Shown here one piece after another: positions 1 to 8,412 of a DNA stretch of 41,528 bases. The position numbers were made by a program, and so were the translations under genes. This DNA is from an uncultured Roseicyclus sp. (GTDB taxonomy: Bacteria > Pseudomonadota > Alphaproteobacteria > Rhodobacterales > Rhodobacteraceae): contig CAKZPN010000022.1 of the NCBI GenBank assembly GCA_937139335.1, forward strand, positions 1 through 41,528, given 5' to 3'. Within the stretch, counting starts at the first letter, position 1. Every line of letters begins with the position of its first letter. A model generated the notes under the pieces. The model was not told the origin of the DNA and made no database searches. It saw nothing but the letters and a program-made list of their open reading frames with translations.

Positions 1-92
1 TTGTCGAAATCGAGAATGGTCACATGCTGCCGATGACGAGCCCCGACGAGGTGGCCGCGGTGATCCGCCAGGCCGCCAAAGCGGTGGAATGA
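1..92 (+). CDS. alpha/beta hydrolase, C-terminal end (partial)
   Basis: Only the last 29 residues are in the window, read from base 3 to the TGA at 90-92. They contain GHMLPMTSPDEVAAVI, a typical end of an alpha/beta-hydrolase fold in which the His of GHM is the catalytic-triad histidine followed by the last helix. The substrate cannot be inferred. The gene converges on hemN; the 163 bases between them hold several short GC-rich inverted repeats (for example GGGTT/AACCC near 210-230) that may end transcription from both sides. Confidence 0.6.
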   Translation, partial: VEIENGHMLPMTSPDEVAAVIRQAAKAVE

Positions 93-255
93 CCACACCC
101 TTCCGTGCGGACCGGGAAACCGGCCCGCCCCCATCCCGCAGCGCCGCAGATGGCCGGAGATGCCGGACGGCAAGCCTCTGCTGACGGTGGCTTTGGCAGG
201 CTCCCCTCTGGGTTGCACAACCCGGCGGCGCCCTCGTCCGGGCGAAATGCCCGCC

Positions 256-1611
256 TCAGGCGGACTTGGAAAAGATCGCCCCGTGGCTGCCATAGCCGTC
301 GTAGCATCGCGCGATCAGCCGGGTCAGCGGCCGCCCCTCGGGCAGGATCCGCACCGCCTCGGGCGTCACCTCCACCACCGCGCCGTAGACCTGCGCGACA
401 TGGTCGTGGATCGTGTCGAGCACGGCCGCCTGCGCCCCGAACCTGTCCGCCAGCGCGGCACGATCGAGGCGGAAATCGCACATCAACATCTCGATGGCGC
501 GCGCGCGCAGAAGGTCTTCGCCGGCAAAGGCATGGCCCTTCATCCCGGCGAGCGTCCCCGCCGTGACGCGCTGGATATAGGCCGCCGTCGCGGGCGCGTT
601 CTGCACGTAGCCCTGCGGAAACCGCGAGATCGAGGAGGCGCCGATGCCGATGAGCGTCTGGCAGGTGTCGACAGTATAGCCCTGGAAGTTGCGGCGCATG
701 TGGCCGCCACGCGCGGCTTCGGCGAGGCTGTCGCCGGGGCGGGCGAAATGGTCGATGCCGACCGGGTCGAGCCCCGCGTCGCAAAACATCTGCGCGGCGC
801 GGGTGAAGAGCGCGTAGCGCTCGGTGTCGGAGGGCAGCGCGGTCTCGTCGATCAGTTTCTGCCGCTTCGACATATGCGGAACATGCGCATAGCCAAAGAG
901 CGCGATCCGGTCGGGGGCCAGCGTCATCACCTGGTCGATCGTGTCGCTGATCGTCTCGAGGGTCTGGTGCGGCAACCCGTAGACCAGGTCGGCGTTCAGC
1001 GAGGTGACGCCGGCGCGGCGCAGTGTCTCGACGCAGTCGCGCGTCGCCTCGAACGGTTGTTCGCGCCCGATGGCCGCCTGCGCCGCGGGCGAGAAATCCT
1101 GGATGCCGATGCTGGCGCGGCTCATCCCCTCGGCGGCGAGCGCCATGATCTTGGCCTCGTCGACCATCATCGGGTCGATCTCGACCGAGAACTCGAAGTC
1201 ATCGGCGGGCGGGATGGCGGCCATGATCGCCTGCGCCAGCCGGTGGATCAGCGGCGGCGGCAGGATCGTCGGCGTGCCGCCGCCCCAGTGCAGCCGTCCC
1301 ATGCGCACGCCCGCGGGCAGGGTTGCCTTCACCAGCGCCAGTTCCTGCTCCACCGCGTCGAGGTAGTGCAGGACCGGGGCCAGCGTCTGCGTGCCCTGCG
1401 TGCGGCAGGCGCAGAACCAGCACAACCGCTCGCAGAACGGGATGTGGACATAGACCGAGACCGGGTCGCCGGGGGGCAAAGCGGCCAGCCATCGGGTCTG
1501 GGCCTCCGCCCCAGTCGCGAGCGAGAAGACCGGCGCGGTCGGGTAGCTGGTGTAGCGGGGCGCGGTGGAGCCGAACAGGCCGAGCGCGCCGAGGGATGCG
1601 ATCTGGGTCAT
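256..1611 (-). CDS. hemN: oxygen-independent coproporphyrinogen III oxidase (radical SAM)
   Basis: This 451-residue protein should decarboxylate coproporphyrinogen III to protoporphyrinogen IX without oxygen, a cytoplasmic step of heme and bacteriochlorophyll synthesis. The radical-SAM cluster motif is HIPFCERLCWFCAC: Cys60, Cys64 and Cys67, with the extra Cys69 typical of true HemN. A GGGTPT SAM-binding motif follows near residue 112, and the C-terminal HemN domain is complete. The length matches E. coli HemN (457). The ATG at 1611 lies 75 bases after the ABC ATPase stop on the same strand, so it may be the last gene of the iron-type importer operon or have its own promoter. I did not see a clear FNR box in the 75-base gap. 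HemN-like heme chaperones (HemW) are less likely because of the fourth cysteine and the length. Confidence 0.9.
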   Translation of the reverse strand: MTQIASLGALGLFGSTAPRYTSYPTAPVFSLATGAEAQTRWLAALPPGDPVSVYVHIPFCERLCWFCACRTQGTQTLAPVLHYLDAVEQELALVKATLPAGVRMGRLHWGGGTPTILPPPLIHRLAQAIMAAIPPADDFEFSVEIDPMMVDEAKIMALAAEGMSRASIGIQDFSPAAQAAIGREQPFEATRDCVETLRRAGVTSLNADLVYGLPHQTLETISDTIDQVMTLAPDRIALFGYAHVPHMSKRQKLIDETALPSDTERYALFTRAAQMFCDAGLDPVGIDHFARPGDSLAEAARGGHMRRNFQGYTVDTCQTLIGIGASSISRFPQGYVQNAPATAAYIQRVTAGTLAGMKGHAFAGEDLLRARAIEMLMCDFRLDRAALADRFGAQAAVLDTIHDHVAQVYGAVVEVTPEAVRILPEGRPLTRLIARCYDGYGSHGAIFSKSA

Positions 1612-1686
1612 GCCCCCCGCCTAGCTTGTCCGACCGGGGCCGCACCTTGCGCTAGGACAAATCGGCGACGATTTTGCGCGAGGCGG

Positions 1687-2799
1687 TCAGTGGCCCGCCG
1701 ATACCCGCGCCTCAGCCCTCACCGAGTGCGTCCCCCGCCCCTCGGCCCCGCCGTCGCGGATCAGCCAGCCGTCGCGAAAGCCGATGCCGATGACCTCGCC
1801 AAGCGCGCCCGGCACCGGGCCGGTCTGGCGCAGGCGCAGGATGGTGCCGGGGCTGTCCACCACCTCCACCGTCAGCACCACCGCCGCGCCGGTGTCCTGT
1901 CGGTCGAGGATGCGCGCGGGCAGGCCGCCCGGCTCGCGCAGGATATCCTCGGCCCGCACCGTCGCCAGCGCCGGGCCGCGGGTGATCCCCGCCGGCGCCC
2001 GCATCCGTGCCGGGCGGCCGAAGACCAGCACCTCGGCCAGCGCGCCCGGCGTCACCACCTCGACCGGCAGAACCTGCCCCTTGCCCACGAAGCGCGCCAC
2101 CTCGGCGCTGACCGGCTCGCGCCAGAGCGTCGCGGGCGTGTCGACCTGCAGGAACCCGCCCTGCCCCATCACCGCGATCCGGTCGGCCAGCACCATCGCC
2201 TCGGCCTGGTCATGGGTGACATGCACGATCGTGGTGCCGGTCGTGCGGTGCAGGCGGCGGAACTCGTCGATCATCGCCTCGCGCAGATGGGTGTCGAGGT
2301 TCGCCAGCGGTTCGTCCAGCAGGAGCAGGCGCGGTCGCATCGCGAGACAGCGAGCCAAGGCCACCCGCTGCCGCTGACCGCCGGAAAGGCTGGGAATGCG
2401 CCGCGCGCCGAAGCCTGTCAGGCCCACCGTCTCGAGCGCCTCGGCCACCCGCGCAGCTCGGTCCGCCCGCGCAAGTCCCCGGCGGCGCAGCCCGTAGGCG
2501 ACGTTGCCCGCGACGTCCATGTGCGGCCAGAGCGCGTAGGACTGGAACACCATGCCGATGCCGCGCGCCTCGGGCGGGACATGCAGGCCGGGGCCGGAGA
2601 CCGCGCGCCCGTCGAGCGTGATGGTGCCGCCCGTCGCCCGCTCCAGCCCCGCGACGAGGCGCAGGAGCGTGGACTTGCCGCAGCCCGACGGCCCCACGAT
2701 GGCGAGGTATTCGCCCTCGGCCAGAGCGAGGTCGCAAGGCCGGATGATCTCGGCGCCGCCGGCGCGGAAGCGTACGCCTTCGAGCGTCAGGATTGCCAT
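1687..2799 (-). CDS. ABC importer ATP-binding protein, Fe3+/polyamine type
   Basis: A 370-residue ATPase that would power the importer encoded just upstream. Walker A is GPSGCGKST (residues 36-44), the signature is LSGGQRQR (138-145), and Walker B is LLLLDEP with Asp162 and Glu163. A C-terminal regulatory TOBE-like region follows residue 240. The start overlaps the permease end by 13 bases, so the two are translationally coupled. The family (FbpC/PotA/CysA-like) covers iron(III), polyamine, sulfate, thiamine and phosphonate importers. The partner proteins favour iron(III) or a similar small anion or complex, but substrate is not proven from this sequence. Confidence 0.88.
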   Translation of the reverse strand: MAILTLEGVRFRAGGAEIIRPCDLALAEGEYLAIVGPSGCGKSTLLRLVAGLERATGGTITLDGRAVSGPGLHVPPEARGIGMVFQSYALWPHMDVAGNVAYGLRRRGLARADRAARVAEALETVGLTGFGARRIPSLSGGQRQRVALARCLAMRPRLLLLDEPLANLDTHLREAMIDEFRRLHRTTGTTIVHVTHDQAEAMVLADRIAVMGQGGFLQVDTPATLWREPVSAEVARFVGKGQVLPVEVVTPGALAEVLVFGRPARMRAPAGITRGPALATVRAEDILREPGGLPARILDRQDTGAAVVLTVEVVDSPGTILRLRQTGPVPGALGEVIGIGFRDGWLIRDGGAEGRGTHSVRAEARVSAGH

Positions 2800-4508
2800 G
2801 GCAGGACCCCCTCGGGCAGGTGTCGCGCCAGCCGCGTGACCAGCCCGGCAAGCGCCAGCACGATTGCCAGCACCCAGACCGAGACCGCCGCGGCCGCCGT
2901 CGCGTTGCCCTCGTCATAGAGTGAAAAGACCATCACGCCCACCGTCTCGCTGCCCCGCGACCACAAAAGCGCCGAGACGGTCAGCTCGGAAAACGCGCCG
3001 AGGAAGACAAGGATCGCGCCCGCGCCAAGCGCCGGGGCGAGCAGCGGCAGCACGATGGTGAGAAGCCGCCGGACCGTGCCCGCGCCCGACATCCGCGCCG
3101 CTTCCTCCAGCGCCGGGTCAAGCTGCGTCAGCGCCGCGATCACCGGCCGCAGCGCCAGCGCGAAGAACCGCGCGAGATAGGCGAGAAGCAGGATCCAGAT
3201 CGTGTTGTAGAGGCTGATCCCCGTCCCCGGCAGCGGCGGCAGGAAGGTCAGGATCATCGCGATCGAGAGCACGATGCCGGGCAGGACATAGGGCAGGTCC
3301 GCGACCGCGCCGAGCCCCCGCGCCACGGTCGAGCGTCGCGCCACGATCAGCCAGGCCAGCGGCACCGCCAGCGCCAGCGTGATCGCCGCCGTCGCCCCCG
3401 CAAGGCCGAGGCTGTTGACGAAGGCCCGCTGCGCCGCGCCAAGGCCGGTGACGACATAGATCAGGTTCTCCGCCGTGATCGTCTCGAGGCTCAGCCGCAC
3501 CCCCACCGCGGGCACCAGCGCCGAGGCGACCAGCGCGCAGAGCGGCAGGACCGCGACCACGATCATCAGCGCCCAGGCCAGCGCCCCGAGCCCGGTGGCG
3601 GCCCGGCCGCGCGCAAATCCGCGATGGACGCCCGCGTCGCGGTTCATCGCCACCGCAAGCCGGCGCAGCGCCAGCGCCTGCAAGCCCACGCAGACCAGGG
3701 CGATGACGGCAAGGATCAGCGCCAGCGCCGCGACCTCCGGCAAGGCCGAGGGACCGAAGCCCGACAGGCGCTGGTAGATCAGCGTGGTGAGCATCGGGTA
3801 GCGGCCGGGGATGCCCAGCAGCGCCGGCACCCCGAAATTCCCGATCGCCGAGACGAAGGCGAGGAGCGCGCCCGCCGCCAGCGCCGGCAGCATCAGCGGC
3901 AGGACGATGCCGCGCACGGCGCTCAGCGGCGTGGCGCCTACCATCCGCGCGGCGTCGATCAGGTCGGCGGGCAAGGCGCGCAACCCGGCGCGCAGCGCAA
4001 GGAACACCAGCGGCGCATGTTCCAGCCCCATCACCAGCACGATGCCGTTCGCGCCGAGCAGCGGGTTGCCCCTTGGCCGAAGTGCCTCGAGCCCCGGCAA
4101 CGCCCAGAGCGGGCTTTGCGAGCCCACGAAGGAAAGCCAGGCCAGCGTCGAGATCTGCGGCGGGATCAGCAGCGGCAGGATCACCAGGAACACCAGCACT
4201 GCCCGCCCGCGCACCGGCACCAGCGTCACGAGGAGCGCCATGCCGCCGCCGAGCAGCAACGACAGCAGCGTCGCCCAGCCCGCTGCCCAGAGCGTGTTCA
4301 GCGTGGCGACCCGCGCCGCGTCCGAGGCCCAGACCTCGGCGATGAAGCGCGCACCCGGCCCTGCGCCCTCGGCGAAGACCGTGGCGACCAGCCGCCCGAG
4401 CGGCCAGAGGCAGAGCGCCAGAACGAAGACGCCGAGGCCTGCCAGAAACAGGGCCTCGGCTGGGAACGGGCGGCGGGCCTGACCCGCCGCCAGAGGCTCA
4501 GGCGTCAT
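2787..4508 (-). CDS. ABC importer permease, double-length (two fused MetI domains)
   Basis: A 573-residue inner-membrane permease with about twelve hydrophobic segments. It carries two copies of the binding-protein-dependent permease domain, so one chain can make the whole channel, as in FbpB/SfuB-type iron importers. The two EAA loops are visible as DAARMVGATPLSAVRGIVLP in the first half and EEAARMSGAGTVRRLLTIVLP-like sequence in the second. The ATG shares one base with the stop of the binding protein (TGATG), and the 3' end overlaps the ATPase start, giving a compact three-gene importer. The fused arrangement argues against the polyamine-type systems, which usually have two separate permeases. 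Confidence 0.88.
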   Translation of the reverse strand: MTPEPLAAGQARRPFPAEALFLAGLGVFVLALCLWPLGRLVATVFAEGAGPGARFIAEVWASDAARVATLNTLWAAGWATLLSLLLGGGMALLVTLVPVRGRAVLVFLVILPLLIPPQISTLAWLSFVGSQSPLWALPGLEALRPRGNPLLGANGIVLVMGLEHAPLVFLALRAGLRALPADLIDAARMVGATPLSAVRGIVLPLMLPALAAGALLAFVSAIGNFGVPALLGIPGRYPMLTTLIYQRLSGFGPSALPEVAALALILAVIALVCVGLQALALRRLAVAMNRDAGVHRGFARGRAATGLGALAWALMIVVAVLPLCALVASALVPAVGVRLSLETITAENLIYVVTGLGAAQRAFVNSLGLAGATAAITLALAVPLAWLIVARRSTVARGLGAVADLPYVLPGIVLSIAMILTFLPPLPGTGISLYNTIWILLLAYLARFFALALRPVIAALTQLDPALEEAARMSGAGTVRRLLTIVLPLLAPALGAGAILVFLGAFSELTVSALLWSRGSETVGVMVFSLYDEGNATAAAAVSVWVLAIVLALAGLVTRLARHLPEGVLPWQS

Positions 4509-5482
4509 CAGCCGCCGAACAGCTCGGCGAAGCGGCGCATGGTCTCTTCCGACTCGGCCAGCAGCTCGGCGGGATCGGCCGAAATGATGCTGATTTCCGC
4601 GTCGGCCGGGAAGCTCTCGGGCCGGGCCACGCCCTCGCGCAGCGGCAGGTAGCCCTGCTCGACGTGGAACTCCTGACCCTCGACCGACAGCTGCCAGTTC
4701 ACGAAGGCCTGCGCGGCCTCGACATTCCCGGCGGTCGACAGGATCGCCACCGGCTCGGTCACGGCAGTCACGCCTTCCTCGGGAAAGATGAAGCCCACGG
4801 GCGAGCCGTCGCGTGCCGCATTAAGCGGCAGGAAGTCAACGACGATGCCGTAATCGGCCTCGCCCGATGCGACCGCTGTCAGCACGCCGCCATTGCCGCG
4901 ACCGGCGACCGCGCCGCCTTCGGCCAGCGCCTCGTAATACTCCCAGCCGAAGCCGTCCATCTCGGTGATGGTGCCGACATGGATCAGCGCGGCGCCGGAA
5001 TAGAGCGGGCTCGGCATCGACAGGCGGCCGGCGATCTCGGGCTGCGCCAGCTCGGCCCAGGAGGTGATCGGGTCGGACACGGTCTCGGTGTTGTACATGA
5101 TCCCGGTGGTGATCAGCTTGGTGCTGAAATAGTGGAAATCATCGTCGTGCAGCGCCGGGTCGGTGCCCGCGATCTCGGCCTCGGGGAAGGGCATCAGGCG
5201 GCCGTCGGCCTCGAGCCCCGCCATCACGACCGTGTCCGCGATCAGCAGCACGTCAGGCTGCGGCGCGCCGGCCTCGAACTCGGCGGCGAGGCGGTTCATC
5301 ACCTCGGTGGTGCCGGAGCGGAAATAGTCGACGGAGATGTCGGGGTAGCTTTCGTTGAAGCGCGCGACCAGCTGGTCCATCTGCTCGGTCGGGGTCGAGG
5401 TGTAGATCACCAGCTCGCCTGACTGGGCGAAGGCCGGAAGGGCAAGGACCGTGACGGCAGCGGAAAGGGTAAGCAGACGCAT
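4508..5482 (-). CDS. periplasmic substrate-binding protein of iron-type ABC importer
   Basis: A 324-residue solute-binding protein of the FbpA/AfuA-like extracellular class. It begins with a signal peptide (MRLLTLSAAVTVLALPAFA, cleavage probably after AFA). The mature part starts with ELVIYTSTPTEQMDQLVARF, the usual first strand of this family. I start it at the ATG at 5482, which has an AGGAG site about 10 bases upstream, rather than at an ATG nine codons earlier. The adjacent double-tyrosine motif that binds ferric iron in classical FbpA is not obvious, so iron, an iron chelate or another anion remain possible. It is first in a four-gene run ending with hemN, which suggests but does not prove a link to heme or iron supply. 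Confidence 0.85.
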   Translation of the reverse strand: MRLLTLSAAVTVLALPAFAQSGELVIYTSTPTEQMDQLVARFNESYPDISVDYFRSGTTEVMNRLAAEFEAGAPQPDVLLIADTVVMAGLEADGRLMPFPEAEIAGTDPALHDDDFHYFSTKLITTGIMYNTETVSDPITSWAELAQPEIAGRLSMPSPLYSGAALIHVGTITEMDGFGWEYYEALAEGGAVAGRGNGGVLTAVASGEADYGIVVDFLPLNAARDGSPVGFIFPEEGVTAVTEPVAILSTAGNVEAAQAFVNWQLSVEGQEFHVEQGYLPLREGVARPESFPADAEISIISADPAELLAESEETMRRFAELFGG

Positions 5483-5674
5483 GGGATCGGATCTCCTGTT
5501 GGAAGGCATCTGCGCCGGGGCTACCGCCCGAACATGACAGAACCACTACAGATCCGAGATTCGACCCGATTTGATCCGAGTCTTTTTCTCGGAAACAGCA
5601 ATGAGTGGTTCGGCCCCACGCCGAAGCTCAGGCAATCGGCCTTGCCGGACCCATCATCACCCTGCCCGCCGTCA

Positions 5675-5697
5675 GGCTGAGCCCTCAGGCTCAGGCC
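5675..5697 (-). terminator. hairpin at the 3' end of the Hint-domain gene
   Basis: A GC-rich inverted repeat (GGCTGAGCC / GGCTCAGGCC, small bulge) spans the stop codon at 5691. There is no T-run after it on the minus strand, so it is a weak intrinsic terminator candidate. Confidence 0.35.
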
Positions 5698-6839
5698 GCA
5701 CGGACCAGACCCAGCCGGGCGCGGATCGCCTGCGGCAGATGCCGCCCCGAGGTGATGCGCGGACAGGTCATTTCGACGATCGGGCGGTCAGCCCCGCACA
5801 GCGCGACATATTCCGCGTAATTCTGGAAGGCCTGACGCCCGACATAGTCGATATAGGTTTCGGTCGGGGCGCCTTCGGCCAGGATGACGTCGTGGGCCTC
5901 GGTCTCGACATGGTAGACGGTATAGCTGCCATCGAACTCCGCCAGCGGCACCCAGTCGACGCTGCCGCCATTGACGAGCGCACCGGCGTTCACCAGCATC
6001 CCGTCGATCAGCAACGCATGGTCCGACGACATCACGAGGTCGCGGAGCGGCAGACCGCCGCCCAGGGCCCCGGCCGTCACGCGCACCGGCATCAGCCGCT
6101 CGGCGGGAGTGAAGCGGGTCGAGATCGTCTGCCGCCCGACCCAGAGCACGCGCGTCGTCCCGCCCGCCGCGGTCAGGATCGCGTCGCCGGGACGGAGCGC
6201 CTCCACAGCGACCTGGCCGTCGGGCGTCGAGATCAGGGTGCCGGCGAGGAAGCAGTTGGGTGTGCCGGGAGATGCGCTGATCGGGACGAAGCTGTCGTCG
6301 CCGTCCGGAAATCGCGCGATGGCAAGGTTCCCTGTGGGGCCGTCCACCTGATCCAGCCCGACCTGATTGGCAGGACTCAACCCGGCGGAAACGAGGTCGT
6401 CCGCCAGAAAATCCTCACCCCCCGATTCCTGCAGGACGATGAAATTTCCCGAGGCATCGGCCAAAATCAGGTTGGTCGCCCCGGTGGCAACAAAATCGAA
6501 ATCGGCGATCACGGCGGTCCCGGACACCCCCGTCGGGGTCGTCGCGTTGCCTGCAGGGTTGTTTGACACGATGGTGTAGAATCCGCCCGGCTGAAGGATC
6601 GTGCCTGCCGGAACAGTGTGGGCAAGGACCGAGAAGCCGTTGACGTCGTCCTGCGCGTAGAACGTGTAGCCCCCTATGTCGATCGGGTCGCTTCCGACAT
6701 TCACGAACTCGACGTATCCATCATTGGCAGCATTGAATCCGGCACCGACGTTGCCGTCGCCATTGTAATCTATGGCCGAAGTCGGAAGCCACTCGTTGAA
6801 GGCGATGCCTCCCCCCAGGATGTTCGTCGTCACGGGCAT
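5691..6839 (-). CDS. lamin-tail-like plus Hint domain surface/secreted protein
   Basis: A 382-residue two-part protein. Residues about 8-140 resemble a lamin-tail domain (FNEWLPTSAIDYNGDGN, then YVEFVNVGSDPIDIGGY, then LQPGGFYTI), found in many extracellular bacterial proteins. Residues 196-335 are a Hint_2 domain, related to inteins and Hedgehog autoprocessing domains: it opens with Cys196 in CFLAGTLISTPDG and contains SSDHALLIDG (His274) and YHVETEAHDVILAEG (His310, His316). Such proteins are common in Rhodobacteraceae and are thought to be exported, often by type I secretion. There is no classical signal peptide. The ATG at 6839 has AAGGGG upstream; an upstream in-frame extension to 7028 is Arg/Cys rich and unlike the rest, so I excluded it. 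Whether the Hint domain cleaves is unknown. Confidence 0.8.
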   Translation of the reverse strand: MPVTTNILGGGIAFNEWLPTSAIDYNGDGNVGAGFNAANDGYVEFVNVGSDPIDIGGYTFYAQDDVNGFSVLAHTVPAGTILQPGGFYTIVSNNPAGNATTPTGVSGTAVIADFDFVATGATNLILADASGNFIVLQESGGEDFLADDLVSAGLSPANQVGLDQVDGPTGNLAIARFPDGDDSFVPISASPGTPNCFLAGTLISTPDGQVAVEALRPGDAILTAAGGTTRVLWVGRQTISTRFTPAERLMPVRVTAGALGGGLPLRDLVMSSDHALLIDGMLVNAGALVNGGSVDWVPLAEFDGSYTVYHVETEAHDVILAEGAPTETYIDYVGRQAFQNYAEYVALCGADRPIVEMTCPRITSGRHLPQAIRARLGLVRAA

Positions 6840-7057
6840 CGTTCGGTTCCCCTTGCTGGTTCGGCCCGCGAGGGGCCACCTTTCCGCGGAGCGGCGAGGC
6901 GCAAGGCAGTGCCTCGGCCAGTCCTCCACACATTCATTCTGATCGTAGCATTTCGCCACGCAATCTGCATAGCGCCAACTCGCGCGAAACCGGCCGCATC
7001 GTTTGCATCCCGGGCCCCGCCTGCGCATAAGGGAGCAGACAGGAGGGGAGCATCCGC

Positions 7058-7393
7058 ATGACCATCGACCTTGCCAATGCGACGCCCGACACCTTCCGCC
7101 CCTATGTCGGGCAGCGCTTCCTTGTGGACAGCGCGGCGGGGCCCGTGGCCCTCACCCTCGACAACGTCAAGACCTTCGACACCTCGATGATCCGCGACAG
7201 CGTGGTCGAGGTCGGCGACGTCACGATCCCGCCGCGGCGGGCCTTCGCCCTCACCTTCGAAGGGCCGGTGGCCCCGGTCCTTTCCAGTGCGCAGGTGGTC
7301 ATGACCCATCCGGACCTCGGCGAAATGGCGCTGTTCGTGTCGCCGTTCCGAAAGGACCGCGACTGCATGCTCTACGAGGCCGTGTTCAACTAG
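7058..7393 (+). CDS. DUF6916-like protein
   Basis: A 111-residue small beta-rich protein of unknown function. Features that recall DUF6916 are VGQRFLVDSAAGPVALTLDNV near the start, FALTFEGP in the middle, a THPDLGEMALFVSPF segment and the ending YEAVFN. A second copy of the same pattern is encoded at 7938-8384, with a Tat-type leader. Genes of this family are often near phage tail-collar (microcystin-dependent-like) proteins, as here. The ATG follows GGAGGGGAGC. It is divergent from the Hint gene and ends two bases from the acetyltransferase stop on the other strand. No catalytic residues are recognisable. Confidence 0.7.
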   Translation: MTIDLANATPDTFRPYVGQRFLVDSAAGPVALTLDNVKTFDTSMIRDSVVEVGDVTIPPRRAFALTFEGPVAPVLSSAQVVMTHPDLGEMALFVSPFRKDRDCMLYEAVFN

Positions 7394-7395
7394 GC

Positions 7396-7863
7396 TCATA
7401 TCTCGCGCGGCCCCGTATCGGGCCGCCATTCGAGCGTCAGGTGATGCCCCGCCCGGCCCACCTGCCTGAACCCGTGCCGAAGGTAGAGCCTGAGCGCCGG
7501 GTTGCCGGCCTGCACGTTCAGCCGCACCGGAACCTTGCCGCCATGGGCCTCGTTCAGCAGGCTGCGCAGGATGTCCGTGCCGATGCCGCGCCCACGATGG
7601 TCCGGCAGCAGCGCCAGGTCGATCAGATGCAGGCAGTCGTCGCGGCGGTCCACCGTCAGCCGGCCGACATCGACCCCGTCCAGCACGATGATGCGGGACA
7701 CCGCCCCCGGAAAGCTGCTGCGGTACGACCGATCCTGCGCCTCGAATTGCTGTTTCAGGAAATCGGCCTTGTCGGCGTCGGTCCAGATGGTGAGGGCGAA
7801 TTCCCACTCGCGCATGGTGGCGTAGAGAACGAAGAGGAAATCGCGGTCGCGGTCGTGGATCAC
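7396..7863 (-). CDS. GNAT-family N-acetyltransferase
   Basis: A protein of about 155 residues in the Gcn5-related acetyltransferase fold, which moves acetyl from acetyl-CoA to an amine. The acetyl-CoA loop is visible as LLPDHRGRGIGTDIL (the R/Q-x-x-G-x-G/A motif), followed by NPALRLYLRHGF, the usual strand-turn before the last strands. The start is uncertain: the frame is open further upstream but overlaps the preceding gene there. I use the GTG at 7863, which begins VIHDRDRDFLFVLYATMREWE and matches the family start; no good ribosome-binding site is visible. It lies downstream of the collar and Tat/DUF6916 genes on the same strand. Its substrate is unknown. Confidence 0.75.
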   Translation of the reverse strand: MIHDRDRDFLFVLYATMREWEFALTIWTDADKADFLKQQFEAQDRSYRSSFPGAVSRIIVLDGVDVGRLTVDRRDDCLHLIDLALLPDHRGRGIGTDILRSLLNEAHGGKVPVRLNVQAGNPALRLYLRHGFRQVGRAGHHLTLEWRPDTGPREI

Positions 7864-7937
7864 GCGAAACGAGACGGCGGGCCTCGCCCGCGGGCCTGCC
7901 GGGCGCCCATCCGTGCGGGCAAGAGGGGCGCCCGCGC

Positions 7938-8384
7938 TCAATTCAGCACGACCTCGACCAGCCGAGATCCCGTGTCCGCGCCGCCCGGACCCGCGAGGAG
8001 GCTCGCGGGCCCGAGGCGCGGATGGCTCACGGAAAGCTGCCATTGCCGCGCCTCCGGCAGCAGGGCCGCGTCCGGACCGCCGAACACCGCGATCACACCC
8101 TCGGCCCGCGGCAGGGCTGCGGGGCGATCGGGGCCGGACCGCACCGCCTCGACCGCGACCAGCCGCAGGGCCAACGCCGTGCCGTCGGCCGTCCGGACGC
8201 GAAAGCGCTGTCCGACCAGCTGGCCCAGGCCCTCGGCGCCGATGGTGGCCCAGGTCATCGCAGCGGTTGGCGCGGCGGCAAGTGCCGCGGGCGCGGCCCG
8301 GGTCACCGAGGGCAGCAGCGCCGCCGAGGCGGCCAGCGCGGTCGGCCCGAGCACGACCGCGCGTCGGTCCATCGGCTTCGCCAT
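7938..8384 (-). CDS. Tat-signal DUF6916-like protein
   Basis: A 148-residue protein with a leader MDRRAVVLGPTALAASAALL, which looks like a weak Tat or Sec signal ending near AAPAALAA. The rest repeats the pattern of the protein at 7058-7393: VGQRFRVRTADGTALALRL, a central GVIAVFGGP, SHPRLGPASLL and the ending LVEVVLN. The two are therefore probably diverged copies, one kept inside and one exported. The ATG at 8384 has AAGGA seven bases upstream; an in-frame ATG at 8408 is less likely. It lies 28 bases after the collar gene and is probably co-transcribed with it. Function unknown. Confidence 0.7.
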   Translation of the reverse strand: MAKPMDRRAVVLGPTALAASAALLPSVTRAAPAALAAAPTAAMTWATIGAEGLGQLVGQRFRVRTADGTALALRLVAVEAVRSGPDRPAALPRAEGVIAVFGGPDAALLPEARQWQLSVSHPRLGPASLLAGPGGADTGSRLVEVVLN

Positions 8385-8412
8385 GTCATCTTCCTTTGTG
8401 CAGGTCATGGGA

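Noticed and set aside
93..255. Cobalamin-type riboswitch near hemN
   Set aside because: Several hairpins are present, but the conserved cobalamin core is missing and the region is downstream of both converging genes.
160..2919. 919-codon open frame on the plus strand
   Set aside because: Antisense to hemN, the ABC ATPase and part of the permease; no domain and low-complexity Arg/Ala content.
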